NCBI GenBank assembly: GCA_034435375.1
Contig: DAOTXR010000043.1
Coordinates: 62,001-126,000, forward strand
Source: DAOTXR01 sp034435375
GTDB lineage: Bacteria; Chloroflexota; Anaerolineae; Aggregatilineales; UBA3940
Length of the DNA stretch: 64,000 nucleotides
Direction of reading: 5' to 3'
Position 1 is the first letter of the stretch; every line of letters begins with the position of its first letter. Both the position numbers and the translations under genes were made by a program. The notes under the pieces were generated by a model, which saw nothing but the letters and a program-made list of their open reading frames with translations, had not been told where the DNA came from and made no database searches. Shown piece after piece: positions 26,237-35,824 of the stretch.

Positions 26237-28129
26237 TCATAGCTGAGCAATAGACAGCACGGCTACAGGCCGGTAGCCGGGAACTAGCTCACCCAGCAGG
26301 GTGCGAATGCGGGCCTCATCGTGTTGTTGGGCCGCCTCTAACAGAGCATCGACCAGCGGCAGGAGCCGTTCAGCGCAGATGCCGTTCTTACGCGCCATCA
26401 GAATCTTGGAGTGCCGCGATGTCTCGATCGTCTCATCGGCAGCCGTCAATTCCTCGGATAACTTCTCGCCGGGGCGAATGCCCGTAAATACGATGGGCAC
26501 GTCCACCTCAGGCTCATAGCCGTACAGCCGGATCAGATCGTAGGCCAGATCGACGATCCGCACTGGCTCGCCCATGTCGAGCACATAGACAATCCCATTC
26601 TGCCCAAAGCTGCCTGCCTGGAGAACCAACTGGGTCGCCTCTGGGATAGTCATGAAGTAACGGGTCATCTCAGGATGTGTGACAGTGACCGGCCCTCGAC
26701 TTCTGATCTGTTCCTTGAACAATGGGATCACGCTTCCTCGGCTGCCCAACACATTGCCAAATCGCACCGACACAAACGCCTGCCCCGGTTCGGCGCGGTA
26801 GGCAGCCCAGGCCACGAGGATCTCAGCGACCTGCTTGGACGCACCCATGATGGACACCGGATTGACCGCCTTGTCGGTGGATAAGTTGACGAAATGCTCG
26901 ACGCCACATTCAAGCGCCGCCTCAAGCAGGTTCCGGGTGCCGCCGACATTGTTGAGGATCGCCTCGTCTGGGTTCATCTCCATCAGGGGAACGTGCTTGT
27001 GAGCCGCAGCGTGAAACACCACGCCTGGACGATAGCGAGTGAAGATTAGTCTCACTTTGTCCCTGCTCTGAATATCAGCAATGACGGGACGGCTGTCCAG
27101 ACGGGGCCACTCGCGCTGAAGCTCGCTCTTGATTTGATACAGGCTGTTCTCGCCACGCCCCACCAGGATTAGCTGAGCGGGGTTGAAGTGGGCTACCTGC
27201 CGCACGATCTCGGAGCCAATCGACCCACCAGCGCCGGTGACCAGCACCACACGGCCCTGCAAATAGTCGCCCACCTCGGCCATGTTCAGACGAACCGGCT
27301 GGCGACGAAGCAGGTCTTCTACGTCAACCTCACGGATGTCGGAGAGCGAGACTTTGCCACTCAGGATGTCATACACGCCGGGGAAAATGCGGTGCTTGAC
27401 GCCCGCCTGCCGGGCCAGTTCGACTACCTGCCGCACGACCTGGCCAGGCGCCGAAGGCATGACGATGAGCGCCTCGTCAGGCTTGAGCCGCGTCACCACC
27501 TGGTGAAGGTTTCGGATAGGGCCGTATACCCGCACACCCAGGATGCTCTGCCGCCACTTCGCTGGATCGTCATCCAGGAAGCCTATCGGTTGGAGGCCGC
27601 TCTCAGGATGCCGCAGCATCTCACGAGCCATCATTGTACCTGCCTCGCCAGCCCCGACGATCAGGACTCGACGGGCGCTACGTCCTGCGGCTCGGCTCCT
27701 GACCTGCTCGTGCAACATACGAAACGCCAGGCGCGTCCCGCCCAAGAGGATCAGTCCTACCAGGCCATCGATCAAAGGGATGCTACGCGGCAAGTCTTCG
27801 ACGTAGGGGCGAACGATAAAGCTCATAGCCAGGAGCACAACCATTCCCAGCCCAATGACCCGCAACAGCGCGTACAGGTCGCGCACTCCGACTTGTCGCC
27901 ACGACTGACGATGAATGCCCGCAGACAGGATCAGCCCGGCTTTGAGAATCGCTCCCAGTCCGCCATAGATAAGAATGGCAGGAAGATAGGCGGGTGAGAC
28001 ACGTTCCAACCGCAGCGAGAAAGCCACCGGGGCAGAGATGGCCCACAGCGTCAGGTCAAAGATGAACTTAAACAGAGGAGAATGCCTGGCAAGGTGCTGC
28101 GATCCGGCCAGGGTAAGCCTGGGCGTCAT
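26237..28129 (-). CDS. FlaA1/WbpM-type nucleotide-sugar 4,6-dehydratase
   Basis: About 630 residues. Four membrane helices fill residues 20-130. A first Rossmann-like segment has VLIVGAGEAGTMMAREMLRHP (about 150-170). The catalytic SDR domain begins with VVLVTGAGGSIGSEIVRQ (about 290). It contains VFHAAAHKHVPLMEMNPDEAI, LSTDKAVNPVSIMGASK (Met in place of the usual Tyr, as known for large WbpM-like enzymes), RFGNVLGSRGSVIPLF and MTRYFMTIPEA. It would convert a UDP-HexNAc to the 4-keto-6-deoxy sugar, the first step toward bacillosamine/legionaminic-type sugars. A start at ATG 28129 is chosen because AGGGGG precedes it; the frame also opens at 28147. Confidence 0.92.
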   Translation of the reverse strand: MTPRLTLAGSQHLARHSPLFKFIFDLTLWAISAPVAFSLRLERVSPAYLPAILIYGGLGAILKAGLILSAGIHRQSWRQVGVRDLYALLRVIGLGMVVLLAMSFIVRPYVEDLPRSIPLIDGLVGLILLGGTRLAFRMLHEQVRSRAAGRSARRVLIVGAGEAGTMMAREMLRHPESGLQPIGFLDDDPAKWRQSILGVRVYGPIRNLHQVVTRLKPDEALIVMPSAPGQVVRQVVELARQAGVKHRIFPGVYDILSGKVSLSDIREVDVEDLLRRQPVRLNMAEVGDYLQGRVVLVTGAGGSIGSEIVRQVAHFNPAQLILVGRGENSLYQIKSELQREWPRLDSRPVIADIQSRDKVRLIFTRYRPGVVFHAAAHKHVPLMEMNPDEAILNNVGGTRNLLEAALECGVEHFVNLSTDKAVNPVSIMGASKQVAEILVAWAAYRAEPGQAFVSVRFGNVLGSRGSVIPLFKEQIRSRGPVTVTHPEMTRYFMTIPEATQLVLQAGSFGQNGIVYVLDMGEPVRIVDLAYDLIRLYGYEPEVDVPIVFTGIRPGEKLSEELTAADETIETSRHSKILMARKNGICAERLLPLVDALLEAAQQHDEARIRTLLGELVPGYRPVAVLSIAQL

Positions 28130-28363
28130 GTCACCCCCTACCCTCATAACAATCGTTTTAGAACTTACACAGTCGATTGTACGAGCCTCGTCACCCGACG
28201 CTTCGACTGCATCACTCCTCTACGTTTTCTCATTATAGGAGGATCGTACAACCCAACGCAAAGGTCAGGGAGGATAAAACGGGCAGACTGTAACGATATT
28301 GATAGACCCGGCGAGTATCCCCTCAGTCGGAGCCTACGCTACATACCCCTACCTATGCTCCTG

Positions 28364-29311
28364 TTATGGCTGCTGGCCCCGAACCACCACAGGGATGTCA
28401 ACCTGCACGTCCGCCTCGAACCGTCCAGAGCGCGAAACACCTATTTGAAGAGTCGCCACCTGGCGCTCCTCATAAGCCCCCACAGGTGGTTCGCCCGTGA
28501 TCGCAGCGCACAGCGACAGAGTCACTGTGGCGCACGAAGTCCCGGCATCATCACACTCGCCAGGGGATAGATCGTCTTGCAGGAAGACCTCAACGAACGG
28601 TTCTGCCCCAGATGTAATCAGCCGGTAGGCGGGATAAGAGGAGCCAGACCCAGCCTCACTGCCGTAGGACGGAATAGGCCGATCCGGGGCCACGACCTCG
28701 AAGCGGGCGGGCATCACCAACACGAACGGCACACATTGAGGAGCACCGTCGGACGGAAGTGTGAACACCAGCGGCTCAGGGAGCACCGCGCTGGCGAGCG
28801 AGGGAGTCGCCGGCAACGGTGCTTGGATGGCAGTAGGCGTCAAGGTCAAGGTAGGCGTCTGGGTGGGCAATGGGAGCGGCGACGGGACCTGGCTGGGCGT
28901 GGGTGTGACAGTTGCAGGAACCAGCGCAGCGAGGGTTTGGGACAGCTCTGAGACGGCAACCGTCAAGCTGGTTCTCATGGTTACCACAGTCACGGTCACT
29001 ATGCTCAGAACCACAAGCACAATCGTGAAAAACAACACAACACGGCGGCGACGGCGGCCTCTATCGAGCGGAGAGCGCCAACGCAGTGAGCGCGGAAGGC
29101 GTATGACGCGGTCCTGGCCTTGCTTGTACACCAGACAACTGGCGAAACCGGGCGTCAGGCAAGTGGTCGACTGATGGGTGAGCGACACCGGCTCGACAGG
29201 ATAGGCTAGATGACAATGATTGCCGTCCGTCGGGAATGAGTAGTAGGTGTCGGGATCATCAAACAATCCCACATAAGGGCAATGATTATCCAGGTCGGCT
29301 CTGTCCGGCAT
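28364..29311 (-). CDS. Membrane protein with N-terminal four-cysteine motif and external stalk domain
   Basis: A 315-residue protein. The cytoplasmic N-terminus holds CPYVGLFDDP ... NHCH ... TTCLT ... ASCLVY (C11, C33, C51, C59), a spaced Cys pattern that could bind a metal or an Fe-S cluster; I recall similar N-termini in Chloroflexota proteins, but I cannot check. An Arg-rich stretch (79-90) precedes a membrane span (91-111). Then a Pro/Thr stalk (about 130-170) and an extracellular beta-rich domain follow (about 175-315). The function is unknown. It is transcribed away from the co-polymerase/BY-kinase gene and shares its upstream region. Confidence 0.7.
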   Translation of the reverse strand: MPDRADLDNHCPYVGLFDDPDTYYSFPTDGNHCHLAYPVEPVSLTHQSTTCLTPGFASCLVYKQGQDRVIRLPRSLRWRSPLDRGRRRRRVVLFFTIVLVVLSIVTVTVVTMRTSLTVAVSELSQTLAALVPATVTPTPSQVPSPLPLPTQTPTLTLTPTAIQAPLPATPSLASAVLPEPLVFTLPSDGAPQCVPFVLVMPARFEVVAPDRPIPSYGSEAGSGSSYPAYRLITSGAEPFVEVFLQDDLSPGECDDAGTSCATVTLSLCAAITGEPPVGAYEERQVATLQIGVSRSGRFEADVQVDIPVVVRGQQP

Positions 29312-29458
29312 AGCTCTTCTGACACCAAACGCATATAATCGTAGATATCACAGGTTCGCGCCTGTCCATTCACATTATATCCGTGTCGAAGGCATTGTGC
29401 AGAATGCCACACTCCGCACGGAGCCTGTTGTCAAAGGTCCGGCGCTAAGCCGGCCTCG

Positions 29459-31132
29459 ATGGAGGAAGAGGTATTGGAACTCAAGCAGTTCTTTGGGATG
29501 CTGCGCCGATGGTGGTGGTTGATGATCCTGCTGGCTGTGATCGGCGCAGGCACTGCCTACTATCTAACCCCTGAGCCAGTACCTATCTACGAAGCATCAA
29601 CCACCGTCCTGATCAGCCAGGGCCGGGGCGGCCTACCCGACGTCGGTGAGGTCTCGGCAGGTCAGCGGCTGGCGACCACTTATGGTGAGCTGATGCGTAC
29701 ACGCCCACTGCTAGAGGAAGTGATCGCCAACCTCCAGATCGCCGCAGACCCTGACGATCTGACAGAGCAGGTGCGCGTCACAAACCTGACAGGAACCAAC
29801 CTCCTGGTTCTGACGGTGGAAGCAGACAATCCTCAGAGCGCCGCCAGCATCGCCAATGAGATTGTGCGGGTTTTTATTGAGCAGAACAGCCAGTTGCAGG
29901 CCAGTCGTTATGCCGCCTCCAAGGCGGACTTGCAAACCGAAATCAGCGGAGTACAGGAAGACATCGGCAGCTTGCGGACCAGCATCGACCAGATCGAAGC
30001 AGAGATCCAGCGTGCACAGGAGCGCATCAGCGCCCTGGACACGGCCAGAGACACCAACGGTACGCTCACCCCCGCTCAGAGCGCTGAACTGGACACACTT
30101 ACCCAACAGGTGTCAGACAACATCGCTCTCAAAAACGATCTGCAAGTGCAACTCGACCAGTATCAGCTTCGCTACGAAGCCCTCCTGCAAAGTTATGAGG
30201 ACATCCGCTTAGCTGAGGCAGAGGCTGTTGATTTCATGAGCGTGGTCGAGCAGGCGCAGCCAGGTCAGCCCATCCGAACCGCGCCTCGCAAGTTGATCAA
30301 TGCCATTCAGGCAGCGGCAGCCGGCTTGGCTGTGGGCGGTCTGTTTAGCTTTCTGGTCGAAAGTTTGCGCGAGTCGATTATGACCAGCGAGGACATCGAG
30401 AAACTGACAGGTTTCCCGACCCTGGGCGTAATCGCCAACATCCGAGGGGCCGAACCTCCCGAGAAACTCGTCACGGCGCGGCAGCCACGTGCGCCTATCG
30501 CCGAAGCTTACCGGGTGCTACGCGCCAACATTGAGTTCGCAGCGGCAGATGGCCCGCCGCGCACCCTGGTCGTGACGAGCAGCAGCCCGGTGGAAGGAAA
30601 AACGACCACAGCAGCCAATCTAGCCGTCGTGATCGCCCAATCGGGCAAGACCGTGATCCTGGTCGATACTGACCTGCGTCGGCCAGCCATTCACAAGCTC
30701 TTCGAACAGGTTAACACCCGTGGAGTGACTACGGCTCTGGTTCACGAAGGAGGGGGAATGGTGACCGACCATCTGCTGCACAGCGGCATCGAGAATCTGT
30801 ACCTGATGCCAAGCGGCCCTCTTCCACCCAATCCGGCAGGCATTCTGGGATCAGCGCGGATGGTGGACCTGATCGAGGAACTGAAGGCCCACGCCGACAT
30901 AGTGATCTTCGACACGCCGCCGCTGCTGGCCGTAGCCGATGCTACGCTGCTGGCCCGTGTATGTGACGGAGCCGTGCTGGTGGTTCAAGCTGGGTCCACC
31001 CGGCCTGAGATGCTGCGACGCGCGAAAGACCAGGTCCTGCAGTCGGGGGCCACTGTGTTAGGCGTGGTGTTGAACCGCGTGTCCGGCTCGCGCGATGGAT
31101 ACTACAGCCACTACTATTACTACTACAAATAG
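29459..31132 (+). CDS. Polysaccharide co-polymerase fused to BY-kinase (Wzz/Wzc-like)
   Basis: A 557-residue protein. An N-terminal Wzz domain has a membrane span (about 19-38) and a long coiled coil (about 145-245); a second membrane span (about 282-300) follows. The C-terminal kinase domain shows SSSPVEGKTTTAANLAV (Walker A, about 374-388), VILVDTDLRRP (Walker A', about 399-409), VIFDTPP (Walker B, about 481) and a final Tyr cluster GYYSHYYYYYK. In such proteins the tyrosine cluster is autophosphorylated to control chain length and export. It begins the plus-strand block and probably heads an operon. Confidence 0.95.
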   Translation: MEEEVLELKQFFGMLRRWWWLMILLAVIGAGTAYYLTPEPVPIYEASTTVLISQGRGGLPDVGEVSAGQRLATTYGELMRTRPLLEEVIANLQIAADPDDLTEQVRVTNLTGTNLLVLTVEADNPQSAASIANEIVRVFIEQNSQLQASRYAASKADLQTEISGVQEDIGSLRTSIDQIEAEIQRAQERISALDTARDTNGTLTPAQSAELDTLTQQVSDNIALKNDLQVQLDQYQLRYEALLQSYEDIRLAEAEAVDFMSVVEQAQPGQPIRTAPRKLINAIQAAAAGLAVGGLFSFLVESLRESIMTSEDIEKLTGFPTLGVIANIRGAEPPEKLVTARQPRAPIAEAYRVLRANIEFAAADGPPRTLVVTSSSPVEGKTTTAANLAVVIAQSGKTVILVDTDLRRPAIHKLFEQVNTRGVTTALVHEGGGMVTDHLLHSGIENLYLMPSGPLPPNPAGILGSARMVDLIEELKAHADIVIFDTPPLLAVADATLLARVCDGAVLVVQAGSTRPEMLRRAKDQVLQSGATVLGVVLNRVSGSRDGYYSHYYYYYK

Positions 31133-31138
31133 GCTGGC

Positions 31139-32344
31139 GTGAAAGTTCGGAGACGCTCTGGCTTTGGCAACATGGGACCAGGTACAGGGAGAAGCAGCCC
31201 CACACGCATCCGCATCGCGATCTTGATCGGCGAGGTCGGGCTGGGGGGGTCTGAAAGGCAGCTCACTTACCTGCTCAAGCACCGCGACCGCAGCCGGTTT
31301 GAATACGACGTGATCGTGCTGAACCAAAGCTGCGGGCTGACCTATGACCATGCCATCCAGGCCCTGGGAGTGGAGTTGCGGCGCTGCCCCGAAAGCACAC
31401 GCAGCGTGTGGCAACGTATTTTGTGGCTGGCTCGTCTGTTGCGAGAGATCAAGGCTGATGTGGTGCACTCATGGAGCTTCTACGCCAACCCCTATGCTGT
31501 GTTGTCGGGATGGATGGCGGGGGTCCGGGTTAGAATGGGGTCGCTGCGAATCCAGCCCGATGCACGCTGCGAGGCAGCCCTGCCGCCCTTTCATCGTTGG
31601 CTGGCCTATCGCAGTGTGGATGGGCTGGTGGTCAACTCCAGGCAGACACTCGAACAGGTGCAGACTAAAGGGTACCGTGTCCGCCATGTCTACCTTGTCA
31701 ACAACGGGATTGAATTGCCTCAGGCTCGCGAACGAGCACGTAAGATCGACATCGACCTGACGATGTTTGGCATCACCGATGTGCACCGGGTGGTCGGGAC
31801 CGTGGGCAACCTGCGGGCAAGGAAGAACCAGCGCATGTTCATTGAGGCGATGAGCCGCATCCTGCCCCACTTCCCGGATGTGCGGTGTCTGATCGTCGGG
31901 CAGCCCGTGCCAACCGAACCAGACCTGCCGGCGCAACTACAAGACCAGATTCACCAGCTGGGCCTGGCAGACCGGATCATACTGACTGGCGGACGTGAAG
32001 ACGCCCTGCTGCTGATGCAACGATTCGATGTGTTCTGCCTCACATCCTATAGCGAAGGAACGCCCAACGCCCTGCTGGAGGCTATGGCAGCCGGCTGCCC
32101 GGTGGTGGCAACTCCCGTAGGCGATGTGCCGCACATCATCCAGGCGGGAGAGAACGGATTGCTTGTCAACATAGACGATGCAGGAGCGCTGGCCGAGGCT
32201 GTGTCACGGCTGCTCACAGATGTAGACCTGGCTGAACGGATGGGGAGGTCAGGGCGCAGAACGGTTGAGGAGCAATTCAGTTGCTCCCTGATGGCCAGCG
32301 CGATGGAGCGCCTGTACCACGAGGCTGTGGCAGGCAGATGGTGA
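31139..32344 (+). CDS. GT4-family glycosyltransferase
   Basis: A 401-residue GT-B enzyme. IRIAILIGEVGLGGSERQLTYLL is the N-terminal Gly-rich strand. The donor half has VVGTVGNLRARKNQRMFIEA, CLIVGQPVPTE, IILTGGREDA, DVFCLTSYSEGTPNALLEAMAAGCPVVATPVGDV and ENGLLV, a very clear GT4. The frame starts with GTG; an ATG at 31172 is the alternative. It begins seven bases after the co-polymerase stop. Confidence 0.92.
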   Translation: MKVRRRSGFGNMGPGTGRSSPTRIRIAILIGEVGLGGSERQLTYLLKHRDRSRFEYDVIVLNQSCGLTYDHAIQALGVELRRCPESTRSVWQRILWLARLLREIKADVVHSWSFYANPYAVLSGWMAGVRVRMGSLRIQPDARCEAALPPFHRWLAYRSVDGLVVNSRQTLEQVQTKGYRVRHVYLVNNGIELPQARERARKIDIDLTMFGITDVHRVVGTVGNLRARKNQRMFIEAMSRILPHFPDVRCLIVGQPVPTEPDLPAQLQDQIHQLGLADRIILTGGREDALLLMQRFDVFCLTSYSEGTPNALLEAMAAGCPVVATPVGDVPHIIQAGENGLLVNIDDAGALAEAVSRLLTDVDLAERMGRSGRRTVEEQFSCSLMASAMERLYHEAVAGRW

Positions 32345-32356
32345 GCAGGAAGAAAG

Positions 32357-33787
32357 ATGGCACGGGAGAATCTGGCCCAAACACCCTCTGTCGATAGACT
32401 TGCGCCTGCCGCAGCACTGGACCTTGATGTGTCACGGCCTGGCACTCGTGTCAGCGCCGATGGCTGGCTGATCGGGTTTGTCCTCCTGCACATCCCGCTT
32501 GCGCTCCTGTTGCGTCAATGGCCAATCCTCTCGACGGTCCATGCGCTGGCGACCTTTGGGGTGGGATTCTGGATTGGGTTTGTGCGCCAGAAAGAGGACC
32601 CCTGGCCCCTGTGGGTCACCGCATACATCTTGGGCGCAGAGGTCCTGTGGCGGGCCACGGGCGCCGCGGATCAAATTGCCTGGGAGCAAGCGAAGTATGC
32701 CACGGTGGTCATTCTGCTGGGGAGTCTGTTGAGACATCGCCAGCAGGTCAAGCTGTCAGCCGTGCCGATCCTGTACATGATCCTGCAAGTCCCAGCGCTG
32801 GCGTCACACCTCGGAGGAGGTTTCAGGGATTTCCATCAGTTGGGCATCCAGACGCTGTTGGGGCCATTGGCGTTGATGATGTGTGCCCTCTACTTTTCCA
32901 GCACACGAATCGACTCCCATGCCCTGAAGTTGATGGTCCTGTCTGCACTCGGTCCGATTGTCGGTACAGCCACGCTGGGAGCGTGGAATGTCCTCTTCTT
33001 GGGCGAATCCATCTATTTCGGCGCTAGCTCCAATGTTCTCGCCTCCGGAGGGTTTGGCCCCAACCAGGTCTCCAACACCCTCAGCCTCGGAATCGTCCTG
33101 TGCTGGCTGTTGCTGGTCCAACCGCGTGGGCAGCGCCTGATGCCGCTCTTCACCATCGCTGCAATGGTAGCCTTGGCCATCCCCATGCTGCTGACATTCT
33201 CCCGTGGTGGAACATGGGTAGCAGCGGGCGTTCTGGCAGTCACCATGCCGAGCGCGTTGAAGAACAACCCTCATCGGTGGCGGATCCTCCTGATTTTGAT
33301 TGTCCTGGGCGTAATCTTTGTCGAGGGCGTGTGGCCCTGGCTGAACGAATTCACCGCCGGTGCGCTCACGGAGCGCATCACAAGCACTTCCACAACGAAC
33401 CGTTGGGAGCTGTTCCTCAGCGAGATCCAGGTGTGGTTGGATCATCCGATATTTGGGGTAGGTCCTGGCCTGGCGCAACGCTACGTGGCCGAGTATTATG
33501 TGCCCCTCAACATCCAAGCGCACGTCGAGTACTCCCGCCTGCTTGCCGAGCACGGCATCCTGGGGATGATCGCTCTGGTGCTGCTGATCATGGGACCCAT
33601 TGGGAACTTCCTCCGCGCTGATCACCCTCAAACGCGCCTGTGGATTCTGGGCGCGGCAGCGTTCGCCTTTCTCTACATGGCGCAATCGTCTACCCGGACC
33701 CTGGCTCCGAGCTTCATGTATGGACTGACGTGGCTCAGCCTGGCCCACGGGACGCCCACTGAGGCTGCCTCGGTCGAATCCGCCTGA
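32357..33787 (+). CDS. O-antigen ligase/polymerase-like (Wzy/WaaL) membrane protein
   Basis: A 476-residue multi-span protein with roughly 10-12 helices. The large external loop near 330-390 carries the family hallmark: ERITSTSTTNRWELFLSEIQVWLDHPIFGVGPG, followed by AHVEYSRLLAEHGILGMIALVLL. Such proteins either polymerise lipid-linked repeats or ligate a finished glycan to an acceptor on the outer face. The ATG is preceded by AGGAAGAAAG. Its place after the co-polymerase suggests a Wzy-type polymerase. Overall identity is secure; the exact role is not. Confidence 0.87.
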   Translation: MARENLAQTPSVDRLAPAAALDLDVSRPGTRVSADGWLIGFVLLHIPLALLLRQWPILSTVHALATFGVGFWIGFVRQKEDPWPLWVTAYILGAEVLWRATGAADQIAWEQAKYATVVILLGSLLRHRQQVKLSAVPILYMILQVPALASHLGGGFRDFHQLGIQTLLGPLALMMCALYFSSTRIDSHALKLMVLSALGPIVGTATLGAWNVLFLGESIYFGASSNVLASGGFGPNQVSNTLSLGIVLCWLLLVQPRGQRLMPLFTIAAMVALAIPMLLTFSRGGTWVAAGVLAVTMPSALKNNPHRWRILLILIVLGVIFVEGVWPWLNEFTAGALTERITSTSTTNRWELFLSEIQVWLDHPIFGVGPGLAQRYVAEYYVPLNIQAHVEYSRLLAEHGILGMIALVLLIMGPIGNFLRADHPQTRLWILGAAAFAFLYMAQSSTRTLAPSFMYGLTWLSLAHGTPTEAASVESA

Positions 33788-33801
33788 GAGGCGCAGAAAC
33801 C

Positions 33802-34776
33802 ATGCGGGTGCTATATGTTGCCAGCTACTGGCCGACTGCCGACAAGCCGTGGTCTGCGCCGTTTCTGGTGCGTGAAGTAGAATTTCTGCGTCAGGCAGGG
33901 ATCGCAGTGGACGTGTTTCCATATCATGGCCACCGGCGAATCTCAAACTATGCGCGGATATACCACCAGCTCCAGACTCAGATACAGACCGGATCATACG
34001 ACCTTGTCCATGCACAATTTGGACACAGCGGCTTGCTCGCGGGCATGCCCAAGCGATTGCCATTGGTTGTAACGTTCCACGGCAGCGAACTACAGGGAAT
34101 CTACGGGCAGAACGGTCGCTACGAACCCATCAGCGGTCTGTTGCGATTGGCGATGCAGGCTGCGGCCTATCTGGCTGATGAGGTGATCCTGGTAGCGGAG
34201 CGCCTGAGCCGCTTTCTGTGGCGTAAGGACTTCCACGTCATACCCGGCGGCGTTGACCTGAACACGTTTATCCGTATGCCGCAACAGATAGCCCGGCAGC
34301 AACTGGGGCTGCCGCTTGAGGGGCGTCTGGTGCTGTTCATAGGATCGCCACAGAACCCCGTCAAGCGTTATCCTCTGGCCCAGGCTGCTATGGAAGCGCT
34401 GCCCCCCCTGTTGAAAGCCGAGCTGTTGGTAGTGAACAGAGTGGCCCCAGACCAGATCCCCGTTTATTTGAGCGCTGGCGACGTGCTGCTGCTCACCTCA
34501 AAACACGAAGGGTCTCCTACGGTGGTCAAGGAGGCGCTGGCATGCGACCTGCCAGTAGTATCGACAGACGTGGGCGATGTGCAAGAGAGGATCGGAAGGG
34601 TGGCGGGATGCGCTGTGTGCAAGGACGATCGTCCAGAGGCAATTGCGGCAGCGTTGGCGACAGTGCTGATGAGCGAGACTCCTTTTGAGGGACGCAGCGC
34701 CGTTAGCGACCTGGGCGCAGAACCCACCGCCAGGCGCATCATCAACGTCTACCAAAAGGCGCTGGCCGGTGAATGA
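33802..34776 (+). CDS. GT4-family glycosyltransferase
   Basis: A 324-residue protein, short for GT4. It has MRVLYVASYWPTADKPWSAPFL, DLVHAQFGHSGLLAG, PLVVTFHGSELQG, VIPGGVDLNTF, LVLFIGSPQNPVKRYPLA, VLLLTSKHEGSPTVVKEALACDLPVVSTDVGDV. The GSPTVVKEAL element holds the conserved donor-site Glu. GAGAGG precedes the ATG. It overlaps the next gene by eight bases. Confidence 0.9.
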   Translation: MRVLYVASYWPTADKPWSAPFLVREVEFLRQAGIAVDVFPYHGHRRISNYARIYHQLQTQIQTGSYDLVHAQFGHSGLLAGMPKRLPLVVTFHGSELQGIYGQNGRYEPISGLLRLAMQAAAYLADEVILVAERLSRFLWRKDFHVIPGGVDLNTFIRMPQQIARQQLGLPLEGRLVLFIGSPQNPVKRYPLAQAAMEALPPLLKAELLVVNRVAPDQIPVYLSAGDVLLLTSKHEGSPTVVKEALACDLPVVSTDVGDVQERIGRVAGCAVCKDDRPEAIAAALATVLMSETPFEGRSAVSDLGAEPTARRIINVYQKALAGE

Positions 34777-35824
34777 TCCTACTGCACCCACTCTCCCTTA
34801 TGTCAGCATCCTCATGCCGATATACAACGAGGAAGACTTCATTGCGCGTAGCCTGAGGGCAGTATTGACGGTGGATTACCCCCCCGCTCTGTTGGAGGTG
34901 CTGATCGCGGATGGCATGTCTACCGACGCCACCCGGGCGATCATTGCCGAGACGGCGGCGCAGCACCCCGATGTGACTGTGACAGTGCTGGACAACCCCC
35001 AGCGGAGCGTGCCAGCCGGGCTGAATCTGCTGATCAAGCAGGCGCAAGGTGAGGTCATTGTGCGGGTAGACGGGCACACAATCATCGAACCTGACTATGT
35101 GCGGCAGTGCGTGGCCGCACTACAGCGCACCGATGCCGTCAATGTCGGTGGGCGCATGGACGCTACCGGGTGTGGCCGAATCGGTGAGGCCATTGCGCTG
35201 GCAACCAGCTCCCCTTTCGGCGTGGGCGGGGCACGCTTCCACTACTCGACCAGTGAGGAATGGGTCGATACCGTGTACATGGGAGCATGGCGGCGTGCGA
35301 CCTTCCACCGTGCAGGGCTGTTTGACGAGGAAATGGTTCGCAATCAGGACGACGAGTTCAACTACCGTCTGCGGGCCATGGGAGAGCGAATTCTGTTGTG
35401 CCCATCCATCCGATCGCGTTACTACTGCCGTAGCTCGCTCCGATCCCTGTTTCGCCAGTACTTCCAGTATGGGCTATACAAAGTACGAGTATTGCAGAAA
35501 CACCCCCGTCAGATGCGGCTGCGGCAATTCGTGCCTGCCGCATTTGTGGTAGCCATCATCGGAACAACAATACTGGCGATCTTCTGCCCAGTGGGGCGGG
35601 CGATGCTCGCAGCGCTGGTGGGCATCTATGCACTGTCAAGCCTGACCACCTCAGTGCACATCAGCCAACAGCACGGCTGGCGGCACCTGCCCATCCTGCC
35701 GATCGCGTTTGCGACACTGCACGTGAGCTATGGCCTGGGATTCCTGACCGGCCTGGCGCGGTTCTGGCGACGATGGGGCAAACAGAAGACACAGACCACC
35801 GGGACAAGCAACCATGGCAGATGA
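34769..35824 (+). CDS. GT2-family glycosyltransferase with membrane helices
   Basis: About 351 residues. A GT-A domain has VSILMPIYNEEDFIARSL, IADGMSTDATR (first Asp), GEVIVRVDGHTIIEPDYV (DxD-type region), NVGGRMD, and DEEMVRNQDDEFNYRLR (the acidic D-D-E catalytic region). The C-terminal third has an SLFRQYFQYGLYK helix and three predicted membrane spans. It resembles ExoA-like succinoglycan glycosyltransferases. The start is placed at the GTG at 34769, which overlaps the previous stop; an upstream ATG at 34685 lies well inside the previous gene. Confidence 0.9.
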   Translation: MNDPTAPTLPYVSILMPIYNEEDFIARSLRAVLTVDYPPALLEVLIADGMSTDATRAIIAETAAQHPDVTVTVLDNPQRSVPAGLNLLIKQAQGEVIVRVDGHTIIEPDYVRQCVAALQRTDAVNVGGRMDATGCGRIGEAIALATSSPFGVGGARFHYSTSEEWVDTVYMGAWRRATFHRAGLFDEEMVRNQDDEFNYRLRAMGERILLCPSIRSRYYCRSSLRSLFRQYFQYGLYKVRVLQKHPRQMRLRQFVPAAFVVAIIGTTILAIFCPVGRAMLAALVGIYALSSLTTSVHISQQHGWRHLPILPIAFATLHVSYGLGFLTGLARFWRRWGKQKTQTTGTSNHGR

